This document shows, piece after piece, positions 10,701 through 22,700 of a stretch of 64,000 bases of DNA (within the stretch, counting starts at the first letter, position 1; every line of letters starts with the position of its first letter). The stretch comes from Bedellia somnulentella. Taxonomy: Eukaryota > Arthropoda > Insecta > Lepidoptera > Bedelliidae. The position numbers were made by a program, and so were the translations under genes. The stretch covers positions 13,578,001-13,642,000 of the forward strand of contig OY755171.1 in assembly GCA_963576735.1 (NCBI GenBank), written 5' to 3'. The notes beneath the pieces are model-generated. The model was not told the origin of the DNA. It saw only the letters and a list, made by a program, of their open reading frames with translations, and ran no database searches.

Positions 10701-13700
10701 GAAAAAAAAATAGGATTGAATTAAAAGAATACAATGAAGTATATGCATGTATGTATCTACTATCGTAGAACAGGTTTTGAGAAGTTGTAAAGTTTGTAGG
10801 TTTAGTGCAGTGTTCCTAATTTTGGTCAAGACTGAAATACATAAACTCGAGGAGTTTAAAAAAGGCATATACTCGTATATATTATTTTGAAGCTCGCAGT
10901 GAAATAATATCAATGGTGAAGGACTTATTGAAGATATTATTCAATTAGAAAACTTAATATTATGTCTCATTCAAAGTTGTTTCAGAACTCATCGTAAAGA
11001 GAACAAATTCTAGTGTTACACAACATATTCACTAAATTAAAACTGTAAATCGCCGTGTAGTGTCGGCTTAGAATATCACTACCCCATTTCTACCCGTGGG
11101 TGATCGTAAGAGGCGACTAAAGGTATAGAGGCTTTTTAAGTGATTTTTGGGCGATGTGGTTGGAGACCCGTCACCAAAAACATTTATTATTACCATCTTT
11201 TCCCAAATCAACTTCCAAAAGTGACTTAGGAATTTCTCATTCCAAAGCTCTGGCTACCCCGTTAAGGGATTTGTATCCGTTACATATGTAAAACTGTAAA
11301 TCACAATACAATTAAAATTCTTTAAAATGTTAAATTAACACATTAAATGCATGATGCTGGTTGTTGTTTGCTTGCTATTCGTTTAAAGTGGAAAATAGAG
11401 CCATATAAAATAAAATAAAATCATAACCATATATTTACCATTGGCATTTGGATAATACTATTTGTTTTGCTTCCCATAAAGCACTGAAATGCTTCCATCA
11501 GATGCTGAGTCCCAAGTTCTGGTATTCCGTTCCTCAAATGTAATTCACCAAGCAAGTGTAGGGATATTCCTAATTGTATCCTGGCCCCGGCTTGTAAAGC
11601 TATTTTTCCCATTTCTGTCAGCAAGTTTACCGCTTTTTCTTGTTTGCCCAATCTAAGCAAGAAAACATTAAGACATCATCGAGGCAAAAGTTTAGCATCA
11701 TGCGAAACACTTATGTAAATTATTATATTGGTATGGGCTTAGAATAAAACTAGTCCATTTCTTCCCGTGGGTGTTTGTAAGAGGCTAAGGGTAGTTGGGC
11801 TTTGAAGTGATTTTTGAGCGATGCGGTTGGAGATCCATCACCAAAAACCTTTGTTTTTTTTTCAATCCTATCCCCACCCAACTTCCAAAAGTAATTGAGA
11901 AATTTATTATTCTGAAGCTCTGGCTTCCCCTTCTAGGGATTTATAGCCGTGAGTAGATGTATGTATATTAATATAAACACTTATTTTATGTGTGTATAGC
12001 GTATAATTAAACTATGAAATTTCACTAAAGCAGAAACGTGCAGCAGAGCTATTAATTGACATTCATACTCGTACCTCTGATGTACTGCAGCTAAATGCAT
12101 ATTAACTGTACATTTTCCGAGTACATTTTTAGTTCCGGCAAATAGCTTGTAGGCTTTTTCAAAAGTCGACAATGCACTATGGTAGTTTTCTAGAGTGAAC
12201 TGGGCTATACCCATTTCAACTAGTGCTTCTGCGATCTTATGAGTCGCTTGAGCTATAAGAACAAAATACATGTTTTTTTTCTAACAGTTTAATTTTTACT
12301 TGGAAGAATTTAAGATTGTGGTATATGGTCAGCAAGTGGAAGAATAAACAAATATCTGGGAAGTTAAATCTATAATAATTTTATTAATCTGTAGTATGGT
12401 TGATTGAATGCGCTAATCTCATGAACTACAGATCTGATTCAATATTAGATAGTCCAATTAATGAGGAAAGCCAAAGATTAACGTCCCCGTAATCTATACT
12501 TATAATAAATCTGTAGAGAGGTCAATTCTGTACATGAAATATATTTTCAAAATAACTATCAGGGGGTGATTAGGGATCGATACTGATGCCAAAAATGCTA
12601 TCAGTAAAATTTTTGTCTGTCTGTCTGTCGGTTTGTATGTGCCTTATGGAAACAAAAACTACGCGACGGATTTTAACGAAACTTGGTACAATTGTTCTTC
12701 ATACTCCTGAGCAGGTTTTTGTATCCTTTCCAGCAGAGTAGTAAAGGGAAATTTTGGGAAAACGGGAGAAGTTACTCCATTTTTTAAGCTTCCGTCGCGT
12801 GTGCAGCCTTAATGGTTAAACTTGCATAGAAATCATGTATGACGGAAATATTCTTCATAAAATCTTTTACCATCTCTCGCTCGCTTCTCTGCAATTCTAC
12901 AAAGTGTTTCTGATTTCATCGCATCTGTTTGGCGAATGTGGCGACTCTTCTTCAATAATAGTCCATGCAACAAAAGTGACGAAGCAGCTAAAACCGTGGT
13001 GTCGTCATATACTTTGTCTCCATTATTTTTTTCATCTTCATACAGCAACCAACCCTTAACCATTAATATTTGTTATTATCTACACTGGTCTTTTATTTGA
13101 ATCAGGGTGAAAAAAAGTAAGAAGTGAAAAATGAACATATTTTCATTTAAGATAATATTTTAAACTAACGAAATATTTAATAATTTTACTATATGAATTT
13201 TGGATAAGAACTTTAAAGAAACACATGCCGAACCTTATTAAAAAAACAAATAGATTTTTACTTTTCACGATTTATCTATTTAATTAAGGTAATTCATTCT
13301 TTCAAATTTAATAAAACAATTAAATTAAAATAATAAAATTGCTGAATGTGGCATGATTGTGTATCGATTTGAAGTTTCTTTTAATTATTTATATTTATAA
13401 TTATTTATTTAATGGAGTATCTTTAAATAAAATACCTTTCCTATTGATGCTTCCCTCACTTCAGACAATAAATGATAAGCCTCATTAGTATGCGCCTCAG
13501 GAACTGCAAGAAAACAATTTAATTATTGTTACTCATAAATAAAAGATGTTATTAAAGGAAAGAAAAATTTTTCGACACTGGCGGGGTTCGAACCCGCGAC
13601 CTTCGGGTATACGCCCCCGTCGCTCTGCCAACTGAGCTACAGTGTCAGTTGGCATCCAGCGCGAAATTTCTCTATCCTTTGTTTCTTTTTTACACGTTCA

Positions 13701-16700
13701 AGTAGTGTTTGCGTTTCCTACCTCCGAATTTTAACTAATTCGGACGGCCACTTGTCTACCTTTTCAGATAGAATGCAAATGTTGGAAACGCCTAACTATC
13801 ACATAATTTTCAGTTTTTTGACATGAATTCCTCATGTGGGGATTATTACTCATAAATAAAAGATGTTATTAAAGGAAAGAAAAATTTTTCGACACTGGCG
13901 GGGTTCGAACCCGCGACCTTCGGGTATACGCCCCCGTCGCTCTGCCAACTGAGCTACAGTGTCAGTTGGCATCCAGCGCGAAATTTCTCTATCCTTTGTT
14001 TCTTTTTTACACGTTCAAGTAGTGTTTGCGTTTCCTACCTCCGAATTTTAACTAATTCGGACGGCCACTTGTCTACCTTTTCAGATAGAATGCAAATGTT
14101 GGAAACGCCTAACTATCACATAATTTTCAGTTTTTTGACATGAATTCCTCATGTGGGGATTATTACTCATAAATAAAATATGTTATTAAAGGAAAGAAAA
14201 ATTTTTCGACACTGGCGGGGTTCGAACCCGCGACCTTCGGGTATACGCCCCCGTCGCTCTGCCAACTGAGCTACAGTGTCAGTTGGCATCCAGCGCGAAA
14301 TTTCTCTATCCTTTGTTTCTTTTTTACACGTTCAAGTAGTGTTTGCGTTTCCTACCTCCGAATTTTAACTAATTCGGACGGCCACTTGTCTACCTTTTCA
14401 GATAGAATGCAAATGTTGGAAACGCCTAACTATCACATAATTTTCAGTTTTTTGACATGAATTCCTCATGTGGGGATTATTACTCATAAATAAAAGATGT
14501 TATTAAAGGAAAGAAAAATTTTTCGACACTGGCGGGGTTCGAACCCGCGACCTTCGGGTATACGCCCCCGTCGCTCTGCCAACTGAGCTACAGTGTCAGT
14601 TGGCATCCAGCGCGAAATTTCTCTATCCTTTGTTTCTTTTTTACACGTTCAAGTAGTGTTTGCGTTTCCTACCTCCGAATTTTAACTAATTCGGACGGCC
14701 ACTTGTCTACCTTTTCAGATAGAATGCAAATGTTGGAAACGCCTAACTATCACATAATTTTCAGTTTTTTGACATGAATTCCTCATGTGGGGATTATTAC
14801 TCATAAATAAAAGATGTTATTAAAGGAAAGAAAAATTTTTCGACACTGGCGGGGTTCGAACCCGCGACCTTCGGGTATACGCATTTATTATGGGTATTTA
14901 ATAACATCTTTTATTTATGAGTAATAATCCCCACATGAGGAATTCATGTCAAAAAACTGAAAATTAATTATTGTTATCTGTATTGTGGTTCAACTGTTGG
15001 AGTCTTTATGTTTTGCTGTGTAGTGTCGGCTTAGAATAGCACTACCCCATTTCTTCCGGTGGGTGTACGTAAGTGGCGACTAACGGTATTGGGGCTTTTA
15101 AGGGAATTTTGGGCGATGCGGTTGGAGACCCATCACCAACAACCTTTATTTTGCCATCTTTTCCCCACTCAACTTTCCAAACGTGGCTGAGGAATTTCGA
15201 ATTCCTTAGCTCTGACTACCCCTTCTAGGGATTTATAGCCGTGAGTATATGTATATGAATGTTGGAGTGTTACAGTTGCAGCATCGAGGTTTCGAGTTTA
15301 ATTTCCACTGGGTCATAATTCTACTTTTTGTTATTTATTTTGCCTACCTGTAGTTCTACCAACAGTTGCTAAAGTAAACTATGTTTCGTTTACTATAGTC
15401 GATATCGAGTAAAAGCGCTTCGGATAATTTACTACAATAATGGTACCATGAGTCGATATACCGTCATATTCTCGGCTAGCGAATGCTTTTCAGTAAACTG
15501 ATGGTAGATCTACTGTTAGTCTGAATCAGCTGATTATAATCTAACCTATATAACCTAATGTTTTGGATAATTACCCAAAAATTAGGTTAGTTTCAGACTT
15601 TTGAGAGTTGATTTTGACTTGGGTACTGGCTAGTGGTATAATCACTTAAGCCATGGATGACTTGATCCGTTATGTGGGCTCTAATATTTAAGTTGCGATG
15701 GTAATCTCATTAACATTCATAAAAATTATGCAATCGGCTTCCAAATTTTTTCATAAACAAGTAAAATCATATATGTTGATTAAAATGACATTCTTCTTTT
15801 TTTGGCTGTAAAGTATTTGCTCAGTATTACACAAACCCTGTTGAAATATAGTACTGGCCTGCTAGGCTATTAGCTGTATAATGTCATGATTTGTCACATT
15901 TTAAATTATTGACACAATAAAATTATTCAAATAATCAACATCTCGTTTACTATTTTCACACGTTATCAGCACGAAATTGTACTAATTATACAGTAAATTG
16001 CATTATTAATAGCAGTGTTATATTTTTACGGGCAAAGTAATAAGTGGTTTGTAATATTTTTCATTATTTACAAAAGATGCCTAATACCGAGATTGTTGAA
16101 AGGTGTCATCATAACGAAAATCTTCGGATGTCGAAGTATGGTATGAGTTCCAATATGAATAATATGTCTCACATTGGACGGTCCAGCAATTACGCACGTG
16201 CGAAGTTCAACCTCAGCTAAGGAGGCGTGGGAATCTTTGAGGATTGCGTACGAGGACAATGGAATGGGTCGCAGACTTGCTCTCGAACGGAGACTCTATA
16301 GATTAAGTCTCGCAGATTTCGAAAATGTCGAATCCTACATCAATGGGGTATTAAGCACAGTTCAGGATTTAGCTGACATAGGCAAGAATATAGAAGATGC
16401 TTCAGTTGCAGCAATACTTCTTGGAGGTCTGACGGAAAGGTATGAACCTATGATTATGGGACTCGAGAATAGTAACATTAATATTACCACTGAATTGGTT
16501 AAAACTAAGCTCTTGAATGAGATTTCAAGAAATACTAAATCTGAAACCGCCATGAGGATTCAAGTTCGCCCAAGAAAGCCCAATAAACCTATTGTATGCT
16601 ATGATTGCAATGTACCAGGACACAAACGTCCTGATTGTCATTTGAGGAAGCAAAAATCCAAAAATAAGAAGCCTAACTCTAAGGAAACTACAATGCTGTA

Positions 16701-19700
16701 CTTAAGTGAAAAAGGATATCGTGACAAATGGATTGATTCCGGAGCAACAAGACATATGACTTCAAGGTCTGATTGGATCAAAACGCTGAGACACGACTCT
16801 GGTAAAGTCATTGTGGCAAACGGCGACGAATTGAAGTGCACCGGTAATGTTGACGTCTCTATTAATACGAAGGAGAAAGATATTAAGTTAGTAGATATTG
16901 CTTTTGTACCAGATTTAAAGGCCAATCTTATATCTATTAGCAAAGTGGTCAACAAAGGTTTCACAGTGATTTTTGATAAGAGTGGTTGTAATTTTTATGA
17001 TTCTGATGATGTTTTCTTTACAGGTGAATCTATACTGCATGGTACTCAGAGTGGTGGACTGTACACATTGGATTGTACTGTAAATATTCCCGAAAGTCTA
17101 AACGGTGTTTGTAACATAATTGTAGGTGACGGTGACTCATCACAATACCAGCTCTGGCACAGAAGGTTAGGTCATCTCTGTCGTTTTGCTATGCAATCTC
17201 ATAAAGATTAGAAGATAATCGATTTTAAACAGGTTGACAAGCAACCATGTGTACCCTGTATAGAAGGTAAGCAGTCTAGGAAACCTTTTAAAAGGATTCA
17301 TATGAGAAGAGCGGTAGAACCACTGGAAATTATTTCTTCCGATATATGTGGTCCAATGTCAGAAGTTTCTTTTCAAGGAAATAGATATGCGCTTTTATTT
17401 ATAGATGAATTTACTCGTAGGATTTTTATTTACTTCATATCTTCAAAGACTGAAGTCAAGTCTAAGTTTATAGATTTTAAGGCCTTAGTTGAAAGGCATC
17501 TGAATACTTCCATTAAGATCTTAAGAACCGATAACGGGACGGAATACGTCAATAAAGAATTCACAGATTATTTCAATTCTCAAGGTATTCAGCACCAAAC
17601 GACCGCGCCCTATAGCCCTCAGTTAAAGGTTTAGCGGAGCGTACAAATAGGTCGATAGTGGAGAAGGCTCGCAGCATGTTAGCTGATAGTTCGCTTTCAA
17701 AGGCTTACTGGCAGGATGCTTTTAATTGTGCTGTATATCTGAAAAACAGATGTCCTCATAGCGCCCTGAACTTCCAAACTCCATATGAAAAATGGTCTGG
17801 TGAAAAACCTAATTTGAACCATTTACGAGTTTTTGGATGTAGAGCAATGGTTCATATTCCATCTTGTACTAGAAGGAAATTAGATCTTAAGGCCGAAGAA
17901 CAAATATTTGTTGGATACACAGATGATCCAAATACGTATTATTTTCGCAATCCTTCCTATCTAAGGAGATTAATTAAATATCGTGATGTTTCTTTCTTCG
18001 AGAATCGTTTTTCTAGAATTAGTGATGGTGTTAATACTAATAATATTAACCCTGTTGTTCCTATAGTTCTTTCTTCGGATAATGATATTAGTCATGAAGC
18101 AGTAGAAACAGCAGAGGATGAATTAGTTGTAGAGGAAGGTTCGGCTGAAACAAATTCATCGCATAGCATTGAAGATGAACAGCCATCTGAAGGTGAAGAA
18201 GAAACTGTGATAGTTGAACATGAGCAGAGGTACCCTAGTAGAGTTAGAAAGCCACCTAATTTTTTCACAGCTTTGAGTTCTTCATTAGAACCTGATGAGC
18301 CTCGTACTTACTCGGAGGCAGTTAATTCTAAAGATGCTGATTCTTGATTCTCTGAGACTCTTTACAAAAATTTAATACGTGGAAACTCGTAAAGAGATCA
18401 GGTCAAAAGCCTATTCCATGTAAATGGGTTTATAAAATAAAAAGGGATGCTCAAGGTAATATTGTGAAATACAAGGCAAGACTTGTAGCCAAAGGTTTCA
18501 CGCAAGTAGCCGGTATAGACTACTACGAAACTTTCTCTCCAGTAGTCAGGATGTCCTCTTTACGGAAATTATTTGCTGTAGCAGTTGAGATGGGACTTAA
18601 GATGCGCCACATGGATGTGGATACCGCCTTTCTAAATGGAGAACTCGACGAAGAGGTTTACATGGAACAACCTCAGGGTTTCTCAGAATCTGGTGATAGA
18701 AAGGTATGTCTACTACAAAAGTCCCTCTATGGACTAAAACAGGCAGCACGAGCTTGGAATATTAAGTTGGATCAGACTCTATTCAAATTAGGGTTTTCAA
18801 AAACTCCTTCCGAACCATGTGTGTATAGGACGCTTTTTGGCACTGAATTGGTTGTTTTGGCTATATATGTAGATGACATTATTGTCTTTTATAAAAATGA
18901 TTTGACTTTTGACACTGTCAAAACAAATCTTGAAAATTATTTTAATTTAAAAGACCTAGGTTGTTTAAAATATTACCTAGGAATTAATGTAAATGTAGAT
19001 AATTCCACAGTCCGTGAGTACTCCATTATGTAATGTTAGTCTTACTACGGCAGATTCTTCTAGTAATGTGGAGTGCTCGTATCCCTTTCGGGAATTAGTT
19101 GGTTCCCTGATGTTCCTGGCAGTGAATACTCGCCCTGACATCTCATATGCTTGCAGCTATCTGAGTCAATTCAACTCTAAATATGATAAATGTCATTGGC
19201 AAGCAGCTAAACGGGTCATACAGTACTTGAAAGGTACAATTGATTATTGTATAACTTACAGGAAAACCGGCAAGTATCTTTATGGATATACGGACGCGGA
19301 TTGGGCTAATTGTACTGTCACTCGTAGATCCTATACAGGATTTTTTATAGAGTTGGCTGACGGTCCCGTATCTTGGGAATGTAAAAAGCAACCTACAGTG
19401 GCCTTGTCTTCGGCGGAGGCTGAGTATATGTCGATGACAGCGGCAACTAAGGATGCATGTTATTTGAGGCGTTTTCTGTGCGAGGTTACCGGTGAGTCAC
19501 CATCACAATGCGTTATATTGAATAGTGATAGTCAATCTGCGATTAAGTTGGCTTCTAATCCAGTGTACCACTCTAGAACCAAGCATATAGATACACGCTA
19601 CCATTTTATTCGTGAGAAAATTATGGATAACATTGTACAGTTTATATATACCCCTACTGAAGAAAATTGGGCTGATATGTTAACAAAGCCATTAAGTCAC

Positions 19701-22700
19701 GTTAAGTTTAAAAGATGTGTTTCTAACGTACTTCACGTAACTTATTTTTTATGTAGTTTTGTTATTTATTTTATTTTGTAATCTTCAATTTTGGGCTTTC
19801 GATTAAGAGGGGTGTGTTGAAATATAGTACTGGCCTGCTAGGCTATTAGCTGTATAATGTCATGAGTTGTCACATTTTAAATTATTGACACAATAAAATT
19901 ATTCAAATAATCAACATCTCGTTTACTATTTTCACAAACCCAGAATGGGTTCTTCCGTGCCCTGGTGTCAAAAGAGGAGACTAAGAATATGGATACTTTG
20001 AAGTGATATTTGAGCGTTGTGGCCAGAAATAAAACCATCACCCACCATTTTTTTGTCGAAACAACCACATCTAAAGTAGCAGAAGAATTTCCTAAGCCCA
20101 CCCTTTATGAAATCGATAGCCGAAAATTTATGTATGTATGCTCTTTGTTGTTGTTATCTTATCATATACCAAGTAACAAATTTATGCAACTTCATATTTT
20201 TCTAAGTTTACCCTTATAAATAATTTAATGCTGAGGGATTGTTAGAAAAATATCAAGCAAACCATGATCTACTTGTTCATAGATCCAAATCATAATTTCT
20301 TTTACAAACTCAAAACGTTCACGCCATAAATTTCTTACTGAATACCTTGTTTTAAGTATTCTTTAAAAACGCGAATCAGGGAATAAAAACATGATACTTG
20401 AACCTAACTGCCATAAATCTGTGATTGCTACTATAGCTAAGGACATTACATTCGTCAGTCGAAAACATAAACTAATATTAGTTCCATAACTTTCTCAGCT
20501 AAGTTGCTCTTCTCCACTTCACTAAAGTTTGCTCACGTTTCATATCTAATCACAGGAATGAAAGCAAAAACTTCATACTTGTTTGGTTTTTATGAGATCT
20601 TTTGTATATATTCTGAAAAAATACTACAGGTTTACTTTTGACACATTATTTAAATTTAATAAATACATTGCCATATCAAACTTTAAAGTTAAAAAAACGT
20701 TAGGTAGAGCGCACCCAGTTATGAATTTAAATTCAATCAGATTTCCAGGATTTATCCCTTAAAGTTGATATAAATAAATAAATCTCAATATTAATGCATA
20801 TCGTATATCGTATAATGCGTTTCTGCAGAATTCCTATAAACCTACTATAAAATCTATACATTGACAACCAAGTACGGTAAAGTGCAAAAACTATTAGTTC
20901 CGTCCATCATTATAGGTATACAATCCAATATATTATTAGCTTCAACTAAATCCTATTAAAATATATAATTTATTTTAAAAATACTTACATTTTTCCACAA
21001 GAAATTTCCCATAGCAGTATTTGCAAATAGCCTTAAGGCGACCTCCATCTGCAATATATTTGTTGACCACTGCTAAACTGGCTAGGAATAATCTCTCCGG
21101 TAGCCAAATTAACCCCTTTTCCACATCTGAGTAATTCATTGCCAGTTTCAAAAATGCTGTGCATTCCATTTTTGTGTTACCTAAAATATATAAATATCAA
21201 AATTACGTATCAAAATTAGTTTTTCAAATTGTTGCATATTGTTAATCCCCCTCATAATAAAATAAAATCAAAGCATTGACGAAAAACCGAAAGGGTTCAA
21301 TATCCCCACCCTATCTTTGTTATATAATGTCTTCCTTACTCAACCTCCAGAAGTGGCTAATAAATTTCTAATTGTGAATCTCTCACTCAATATCCCAATT
21401 TTGGTATTTATAGCCGTGCATATTTCTATATATGTAACTTATCCAAACCTTTATCTCGCTCCATTTCAGCTGTTCGCAGATGGTTCGCTATATCTTCCAA
21501 TATATCATGCTTTGTTCTTAGATCAACAATGAAACCAACGTCGTCTTCCTTAGCCAATTGTGAATTATAATATATTAAGTCCCGGATGTAATCGGCCGAG
21601 TCGACGAAGCCAGCTTCCGTTAACTCGTGAATTATGCATTCATAGAACGATAGTTTCTCCCTAATAATTAAGCTTGATTATGTTGTAAACTAATGTTATG
21701 ACATGCCTTGGGAATTGTAAATACCTCAAAGTTATAATTTTAGAATGAAAGTTTTATTCAGGGATAGGATTCAGGGAAGTAGCTGTGTAGTGTCAGCTTA
21801 GAATAACACTACCCCATTTCTTCCGGAGGGTGTACGTAAGAGCCGACTAACGGTACTGGGGCTCATGGGCGTACCCGCAGGGGCATGGGCGCAGGGGAGG
21901 GCAGCTGCCCCCCTGGATATCGTATACCTCTCTACTCTGTATTGTTTTTGATGAAACATTTTATTTTGCAGTACAATTGCAGTACGCCCATGCTGGTGCT
22001 TATAAGGGATTTTTGGGCGATGTGGTTGGAGACCCATCACCAACAACCTTTATTTTATTTATTTATTTATTCATTATTGAGTAAAACAAACAGCACTTAA
22101 ACTATTAACAATCATTTTTAAATATAACAATTTATCGTGCCAATTATATGTTTCACAAATTTCATTAGATAAACTGAGCATTTATTTGTAACAGAAATAT
22201 GTATGGACAAATAAAATATAATTATTTTTCTCTAAAGTGTGTTTCATGTGTGTTTGTGTGTGTGTGAGAGTGTGTGTGTGTGATTGTGTGTGTTAGAACT
22301 TTAATGCATGAAATATATTGTATTGGACGAATACATAATATTTATCTAGTAGTTTCCTTAAGTAACACCGTTTTAACCTTTTTTAGGAATGATAGTTTAG
22401 TTTCCGCGAACAGATCTATTTCCTGAAACTCAATATTGTATATATTGACCATTCTGTTAATTGTTTCACTAGAGGCAAAATTAGTACTCGCAAATTGGTT
22501 TTTAAATAAATTTGTCAGTCGTGTTCTCCTCTTGGGTACATTTAATGTGATTTTACTGAGAAGGTCCGGGGAGTCAATGTTATTATGCAATATATCATAT
22601 AACAATGCCATATCAGAAACAATACGTCGATTTTTAAGGCTGTCTAAATGAAACTTAGCCTCTAATTGAGCGTAGTTGTTATAATTAACGCGTTCTCGAT

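Larger units (their letters stand above)
13532..14964 (-). repeat. Tandem array of a 317-bp tRNA-like repeat (family T1)
   Basis: Exact 317-bp period: tRNA-like blocks start at 13574, 13891, 14208, 14525 and 14842. The four full units are almost identical (one clear difference, T for G at 14179). The fifth is cut at about 14882 and followed by an inverted copy of the unit's tail (about 14898-14966). The whole array lies between direct repeats TTAATTATTGTTA at 13519-13531 and 14965-14977, so it entered as one insertion. Each unit has about 160 bp of 5' body, the tRNA-like head and about 83 bp of tail. It lies in gene A intron 3. Confidence 0.88.
15839..19936 (+). mobile_element. Ty1/copia LTR retrotransposon, degenerate
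   Basis: 122-bp LTRs (15839-15960 and 19815-19936) begin TG, end CA and differ at one base. A 5-bp AACCC duplication flanks the element. A polypurine tract (AAGAGGGGTG) lies at 19805-19814. Domain order is gag, protease, integrase, RT, RNase H, the copia order. The internal region is only 3.85 kb and is broken. It lies in gene A intron 3, antisense to the gene. Confidence 0.93.

Noticed and set aside
13532..14882. Working tRNA gene cluster
   Set aside because: The anticodon arm is abnormal in every copy, and the same block is the head of a dispersed repeat family.
13532..14882. CRISPR-like array
   Set aside because: The unit is a 317-bp whole-unit tandem repeat with no variable spacers, in a eukaryotic intron.
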